Origin: Candidula unifasciata
Lineage: Eukaryota; Mollusca; Gastropoda; Stylommatophora; Geomitridae
Length of the DNA: 64,000 nucleotides
Reading direction: 5' to 3'
Assembly: GCA_905116865.2 (NCBI GenBank)
Contig: CAJHNH020007512.1
Span: 103,501-167,500, forward strand
Below are positions 58,733-64,000 of the stretch, piece by piece (the first letter of the stretch is position 1; every line of letters begins with the position of its first letter). The position numbers and the translations under genes were made by a program. The notes beneath the pieces are model-generated. The model saw nothing but the letters and a program-made list of their open reading frames with translations, did not search any database and was not told the DNA's origin.

Positions 58733-58899
58733 AGTGAGACAGATGTTCCATTTCTAAATGCTTGATGAAATATTGATATTTTTCACAGCTGTGTCATAAA
58801 AAATATATAATATTATTTATTCTACGCAAAAGGGTGCATTGTTTGCAATATTTTGTTTGTTATTACATACTTCCGTGAGCAGTTTTTCATATAAATATG

Positions 58900-60115
58900 A
58901 ACTTTATTATGTCATTCATTCATCATACCAAAACACTGTGTGTCATTGGGTCACCTGCTTCTGTTGAATTTTTGATCAGCTCTCTCCACCTTTGGCGGTC
59001 AGTTACAATGGACTTCATGGTTGCATGGCCTGAAGCCTGTCCAGTCAGTCAGGTTCTGTAACCAGGTCTTTCTTGGTCTGCCTCTTCTCCTCTTTCCCTC
59101 TACTGAGCCCTGCAGCATTGTTTTTGAGAGGCTGTTAGATCTTATTACATGTTCATACTTTTGCTTTTTTCGCTTTTTTACTGTATTTAAAAGAGGTTCA
59201 TAGTTGCAAATGTGATGTATAATTATATGGTGAACTTCTTAATTTGGTTTCTATATGATAAGCCATCGGCTCTGTGGCTAAGTCGATGCGAACGCTTCGC
59301 TTCGTAATACCGGGATGCCAGGTTCGATCCCAGCTGCGGGCAATGCGCCTTGCATTGGTTTCGACAGTGGTATCAAAAAAGCCGACCGTCCAGAAAGCAA
59401 TGGCAAACTACTGGATGTAAATTGCCTAGAGAAACCACACAACATCCAGGGGCTGTTAGGGTTGGTTCTGCAACGTCCTGTAAAGGATACGCAACTAACT
59501 GTTATGATAAGCCAAGAATTTGTGTGAAACATCACATTTCTAATGCTTGTATGTAAAGGTCCACGTTTCACAACCACATGCAAAAGTACTAATAGTGCTC
59601 TGAACAGTCCAATCGTAGTTTTGCATGAAATGTTTTTGGATCCACATAAAGTTTGCTGCTTGGCAAGGACTGATGTTGTCTGGGCAATCCTAGACATGAT
59701 TTATGGTCTTGACCCCAGGTCACCTAAATATTTGAATTGATTGACTTGTTCTAATTTGTGACCTTCAATGTACTTTGGTGAAGTTATGCCAGCTGGATTA
59801 TTAGTCATTACTTTTATTTTTATTTTTTTAAAATATATATTTCCATGCTTTACTCAGTCAGTGTTTGATCGAGTAGATTTACAAGCTCGACTAACTCTTG
59901 TTCTTCCCCGGTAAACTCGTCGATGTCATCTGCAAACCCTAAAATTGTTATAGTTCAACATCCTACACTAAGTGTTCCATGCTGTTGTTCTAGTGCTCAG
60001 TCTTCACTCTTTCTAAGAAGACATTCATCAGTGTTGGGCAGAGGAGGCAGCCATGATGGATTCCTACTGTATTATGTACCACAGCCAATAAATATCCAGT
60101 TTTCTGTTCTGTGGA
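58900..60115 (-). pseudogene. LINE RT relic downstream of the gene
   Basis: The minus strand gives LGFADDIDEFTGEEQELVEL (catalytic FADD), MTNNPAGITSPKYIEGHK, QVNQFKYLGDLGS, then SVEGKRRRGRPRKTWLQNL near 59100. Stops and frameshifts are present. A SINE B sits inside (59266-59503). Confidence 0.85.
59266..59503 (+). mobile_element. SINE family B inserted in the LINE, with target duplication
   Basis: The 238-bp element is bounded by the 11-bp duplication ATGATAAGCCA (59255-59265, 59504-59514). It contains GGCTCTGTGGCTAAGTCGAT, B box AGGTTCGATCCCAGC and GGTTTCGACAGTGGTA. This defines the exact ends of family B. Confidence 0.9.
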
Positions 60116-60917
60116 ATGTGCAATAGCTATTTGTGCAATTACTGTATGTTTCTGAAATAAAAGATTGGAGAAGACTGCTCATTTCGTTAATAATTGTTAT
60201 TAAACCTTATTATGTTGCAGCAATAAAGCAAATGTTCTAGAAATAAAATGATTATTATAGAAATGCAGTGAATATTATAGACATTATTGAATGGTTTAGA
60301 AATAAAGGGAATCTTGTAAAAACAAATGTGGCAAATAATCTTTATAATATTCTAACAGTAAAACCCTTATCCTGGTCTTAAGGCATACTTGGTGTATAGT
60401 TTCTAAAGACCATCAGGCCTCAGTAGATCATAAGCTCTTTATCGAACCAGTCGTCTTTTCAAGCTAGTGAGAGCAATTCCTCAGGGACAGTCAATGCTTT
60501 TCAGAAATGCTATGAGAAGGGAATTCGCTTAAGAACTTGATTACAACTGGCAAGATTTGTGGACAAAGTGAGCAGGGAATGAAAAATAAAAGGGGGGGGG
60601 GGGGGGGGGGGGGGTGGTAGTATACCTGGATGGCTTAGAAAATTGGTGGGTGAGACAAGAGCACTGACAAGAGCACTGACATGATCAGTGATATTGATGT
60701 GAGATGACATGATTGATAACCAGTGCTTACTGTCATGGTACATGATGATGATTACAATCATTTCAAGCTAGGTCTACATAGGTACCCACACAAGTGGTGG
60801 TGGGGGAGAGGGGGGGGGGGGGTGTTCAGTAATATGGCCAGTGGGTCAGAGGTAAAAGTGCTTTCACCTCTAGGGGTTCCATCACATGCCCATTTCTTCA
60901 GAAGGCAAAAATACTAG
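60116..60917. other. No gene; G runs
   Basis: Poly(G) at about 60590-60614 and 60808-60821. A B-box-like GGTTCCATCACATG lies near 60875. Confidence 0.55.
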
Positions 60918-62222
60918 CCACTGTTGTAAGTGTGGCTCCACTGTTGTAAGTCTGGCTCCACTGTTGTAAGTCTGGCTCCACTGTTGTAAGTCTGGCTCCA
61001 CTGTTGTAAGTGTGGCTCCACTGTTGTAAGTGTGGCTCCACTGTTGTAAGTGTGGCTCCACTGTTGTAAGTGTGGCTCCACTGTTGTAAGTGTGGCTCCA
61101 CTGTTGTAAGTGTGGCTCCACTTTTGTTAAGTGTGGCTCCACTGTTGTAAGTGTGGCTCCACTGTTGTAAGTGTGGCTCCACTGTTGTAAGTGTGGCTCC
61201 ACTGTTGTTAAGTGTGGCTCCACTGTTGTAAGTGTGGCTCCACTGTTGTTAAGTGTGGCTCCACTGTTGTAAGTGTGGCTCCACTGTTGTTAAGTGTGGC
61301 TCCACTGTTGTAAGTGTGGCTCCACTGTTGTAAGTGTGGCTCCACTGTTGTAAGTGTGGCTCCACTGTTGCAAGTGTGGCTCCACTGTTGTAAGTGTGGC
61401 TCCACTGTTGTAAGTGTGGCTCCACTGTTGTAAGTGTGGCTCCACTGTTGTAAGTGTGGCTCCACTGTTGTAAGTGTGGCTCCACTGTTGTAAGTCTGGC
61501 TCCACTGTTGTAAGTGTGGCTCCACTGTTGTAAGTGTGGCTCCACTGTTGTAAGTCTGGCTTCACTGTTGTAAGTCTGACTCCACTGTTGTAAGTCTGAC
61601 TCCACTGTTGTAAGTCTGGCTCCACTGTTGTAAGTGTGGCTCCACTGTTGTAAGTGTGGCTCCACTGTTGTAAGTGTGGCTCCACTGTTGTAAGTGTGGC
61701 TCCACTGTTGTAAGTGTGGCTCCACTGTTGTAAGTGTGGCTCCACTGTTGTAAGTGTGGCTCCACTGTTGTAAGTGTGGCTCCACTGTTGTAAGTGTGGC
61801 TCCACTGTTGTAGGTCTGGCTCCACTGTTGTAAGTCTGGCTCCACTGTTGTAAGTCTGGCTCCACTGTTGTAAGTCTGGCTCCACTGTTGCAAGTGTGGC
61901 TCCACTGTTGTAAGTGTGGCTCCACTGTTGTAAGTCTGGCTCCACTGTTGCAAGTCTGACTCCACTGTTGTAAGTGTGGCTCCACTGTTGTAAGTGTGGC
62001 TCCACTGTTGCAAGTGTGGCTCCACTGTTGTAAGTGTGGCTCCACTGTTGTAAGTGTGGCTCCACTGTTGCAAGTGTGGCTCCACTGTTGTAAGTGTGGC
62101 TCCACTGTTGCAAGTGTGGCTCCACTGTTGTAAGTGTGGCTCCACTGTTGTAAGTGTGGCTCCACTGTTGCAAGTGTGGCTCCACTGTTGTAAGTGTGGC
62201 TCCACTGTCGTAAGTCTGACTC
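60918..62222. repeat. 20-bp minisatellite, about 65 copies
   Basis: Unit CACTGTTGTAAGTGTGGCTC, exactly 20 bp except for five 21-bp GTTAAG units near 61123-61291. Variants (TCTGGC, TTGCAAG, TCTGAC) form local clusters. Confidence 0.98.
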
Positions 62223-62583
62223 GTTTAGAAATCCATTTAACTGCTGAAATATCAGAAAACGGATTTTTGTCCATGTCGGTTCATAAGCTGAATTTGTTTT
62301 CCTAATGAACCCTCTATGCCTCTTATCCTGACTATTATGATTTCATATCTACTTGTTAATGATTAAATAATGCCTTTCCAAAAATATTGACGCTATAATA
62401 TATTTTCTTCAGCTGAGAAAATCAGTTAATTAGGGGATTGAATTTCTTGTAAAGTAACCGCTAATGATTAGTGCTGGTAGCTGTCATCGATTAAAATCCT
62501 TGACCAAGTCTAAAAATCAGTTCTAGGAAAATGTTCTGGGCAGTAGCATCAGTAGGTGTGCCCTTGACAACATCAGCCTTTAA
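62223..62583. other. No gene recognised
   Basis: Short AT-rich spacer between arrays. Confidence 0.6.
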
Positions 62584-62957
62584 GTGTTAGTTAGTCAATG
62601 AACAAGTGCTAGTTAGTCAATGAACGAGTGCCAGTTAGTTAATGAACAAGTGCCAGTCAGTTAATGAACAAGTGCCAGTCAGTCAATGAAGGAGTGCCAG
62701 TTAGTCAATAAACAAGTGCCAGTCAGTCAATGAAGGAGTGCCAGTCAGTCAATGAACAAGTGCCAGTTAGTCAATGAACAAGTGCCAGTCAGTCAATGAA
62801 GGAGAGCCACTCAGTCAATGAGTAAGTGCCAGTCAGTCAATGAACAAGTGCCAGACAGTCACTGAACAAGTGCCAGTCAGTCAATGAAGGAGAGCCACTC
62901 AGTCAATGAGTAAGTGCCAGTCAGTCAAAGAACAAGTGCCAGTCAGTCAATGAAGAT
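62584..62957. repeat. 22-bp minisatellite, about 17 copies
   Basis: Unit GTGCCAGTCAGTCAATGAAC plus AA, with GGAGTG and GTAAGTG variants. A two-to-four-unit block (GGAGAGCCACTCAG) is itself repeated. Confidence 0.96.
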
Positions 62958-63097
62958 CTGAGGCTAGGGTATTTCAGTCCAACCTGCTGTAAGGAATGGG
63001 AACAAGTTATTTAACTGTACATGTTTGTATGTTCCTATTATTAAGAAACTTGTTATATTTGTATATGTATATGTATATATCGTTGACATCATCTCTA

Positions 63098-64000
63098 GCT
63101 GATATTATCTGTCCACCATACATATGTGGTCCACCATACAGCTGTAATGATATCATCTCTGTCCACCATACAGCTGTAATGATATCATCTCTGTCCACCA
63201 TACAGCTGTAATGATATCATCTCTGTCCACCATACAGCTGTAATGATATCATCTCTAACCACCATACAGCTGTAATGATATCATCTCTGTCCACCATACA
63301 GCTGTAATGATATCATCTCTGTCCACCATACAGCTGAAATGATATCACCTCTGTCCACCATACAGCTGTAATGATATCATTTCTGTCCACCATACAGCTG
63401 TAATGATATCACCTCTGTCCACCATACAGCTGTAATGATATCACCTCTGTCCACCATACAGCTGTAATGATTTCACATCTGTCCACCATACAGCTGTAAT
63501 GATATCACCTCTGTCCACCATACAGCTGTAATGATATCATCTCTGTCCGACATACAGCTGTAATGATATCACCTCTGTCCACCATACAGCTGTAATGATA
63601 TCATCTCTGTCCACCATACAGCTGTAATGATATCACCTCTGTCCACCATACAGCTGTAATGATATCATCTCTGTCCACCATACAGCTGTAATGATATCAT
63701 CTTTGTCCACCATACAGCTGTAATGATATCACCTCTGTCCACAATACAGCTGTAATGATATCACATCTGTCCACCATACAGCTGTAATGATATCAACTCT
63801 GTCCACCATACAGCTGTAATGATATCATCTCTGTCCACTATACAGCTGTAATGATATCACCTCTGTCCACCATACAGCTGTAATGATATCACATCTGTCC
63901 ACCATACAGCTGTAATGATTTCACCTCTGTCCACCATACAGCTATAATGATATCACCTCTGTCCACCATACAGCTGTAATGATATCATCTCTGTCCACCA
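63098..64000. repeat. 32-bp minisatellite, at least 28 copies, runs off the window
   Basis: The unit contains CCACCATACAGCTGTAATGA and TATCATCTCTGT, with ATCATCTC/ATCACCTC/ACATC variants. CAGCTG and GATATC palindromes occur in every unit. Confidence 0.97.

Noticed and set aside
60918..62222. CRISPR array
   Set aside because: Units are directly tandem with no unique spacers, and the context is eukaryotic. The same holds for every other array in the window.

Overview
This is animal nuclear DNA, not bacterial DNA. It has spliced coding exons, tRNA-derived SINEs, decayed LINE reverse transcriptases, a hAT-type MITE, LTR-like insertions and an extreme load of minisatellites. The repeat style, long introns and a lophotrochozoan look to the elements fit a mollusc, perhaps a gastropod. 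That assignment is inference, because nothing in the window is diagnostic of species.

There is one convincing protein-coding gene, on the + strand at 31286-58732. I assembled it from eleven coding exons whose phases all fit and whose introns all run GT..AG. The product is 436 residues: a short basic N-terminus, one signal-anchor helix (about residues 18-35), then a domain of the galactose-1-phosphate uridylyltransferase (GalT) / HIT superfamily. The domain keeps the GalT-type zinc pattern (C174, C177, H217, H267) and the catalytic HPHLQ (H267-Q271), followed by a recognisable GalT C-terminal half. GalT enzymes are normally soluble. A membrane-anchored, probably lumen-facing version is the most unusual biological lead here. 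Every intron carries its own large minisatellite or other simple/tandem repeat, so 1.3 kb of coding sequence is spread over 27 kb.

Layout. 1-10.3 kb: LINE and SINE debris, arrays with 26-, 40-, 48- and 32-bp units, and a 2.1-kb LTR-like insertion that split the 40-bp array. 10.4-22 kb: a 30-bp palindrome-bearing array, a C-rich array, a hAT MITE with a nested LINE, a 20-bp array split by a second LTR-like insertion, an RNase H relic, and a 2.5-kb 30-bp array. 22-31 kb: TG tracts, arrays with 23-, 43-, 48- and 33-bp units, several SINEs and a pure (CTAA)49 tract. 31.2-58.7 kb: the GalT-like gene. 58.9-64 kb: a LINE relic carrying a datable SINE insertion, then arrays with 20-, 22- and 32-bp units; the last runs off the window end.

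I estimate that roughly a third or more of the window is tandem repeat. Many long open frames, up to 927 codons and often open on both strands, are by-products of repeat units whose length is a multiple of three. I do not call them genes.
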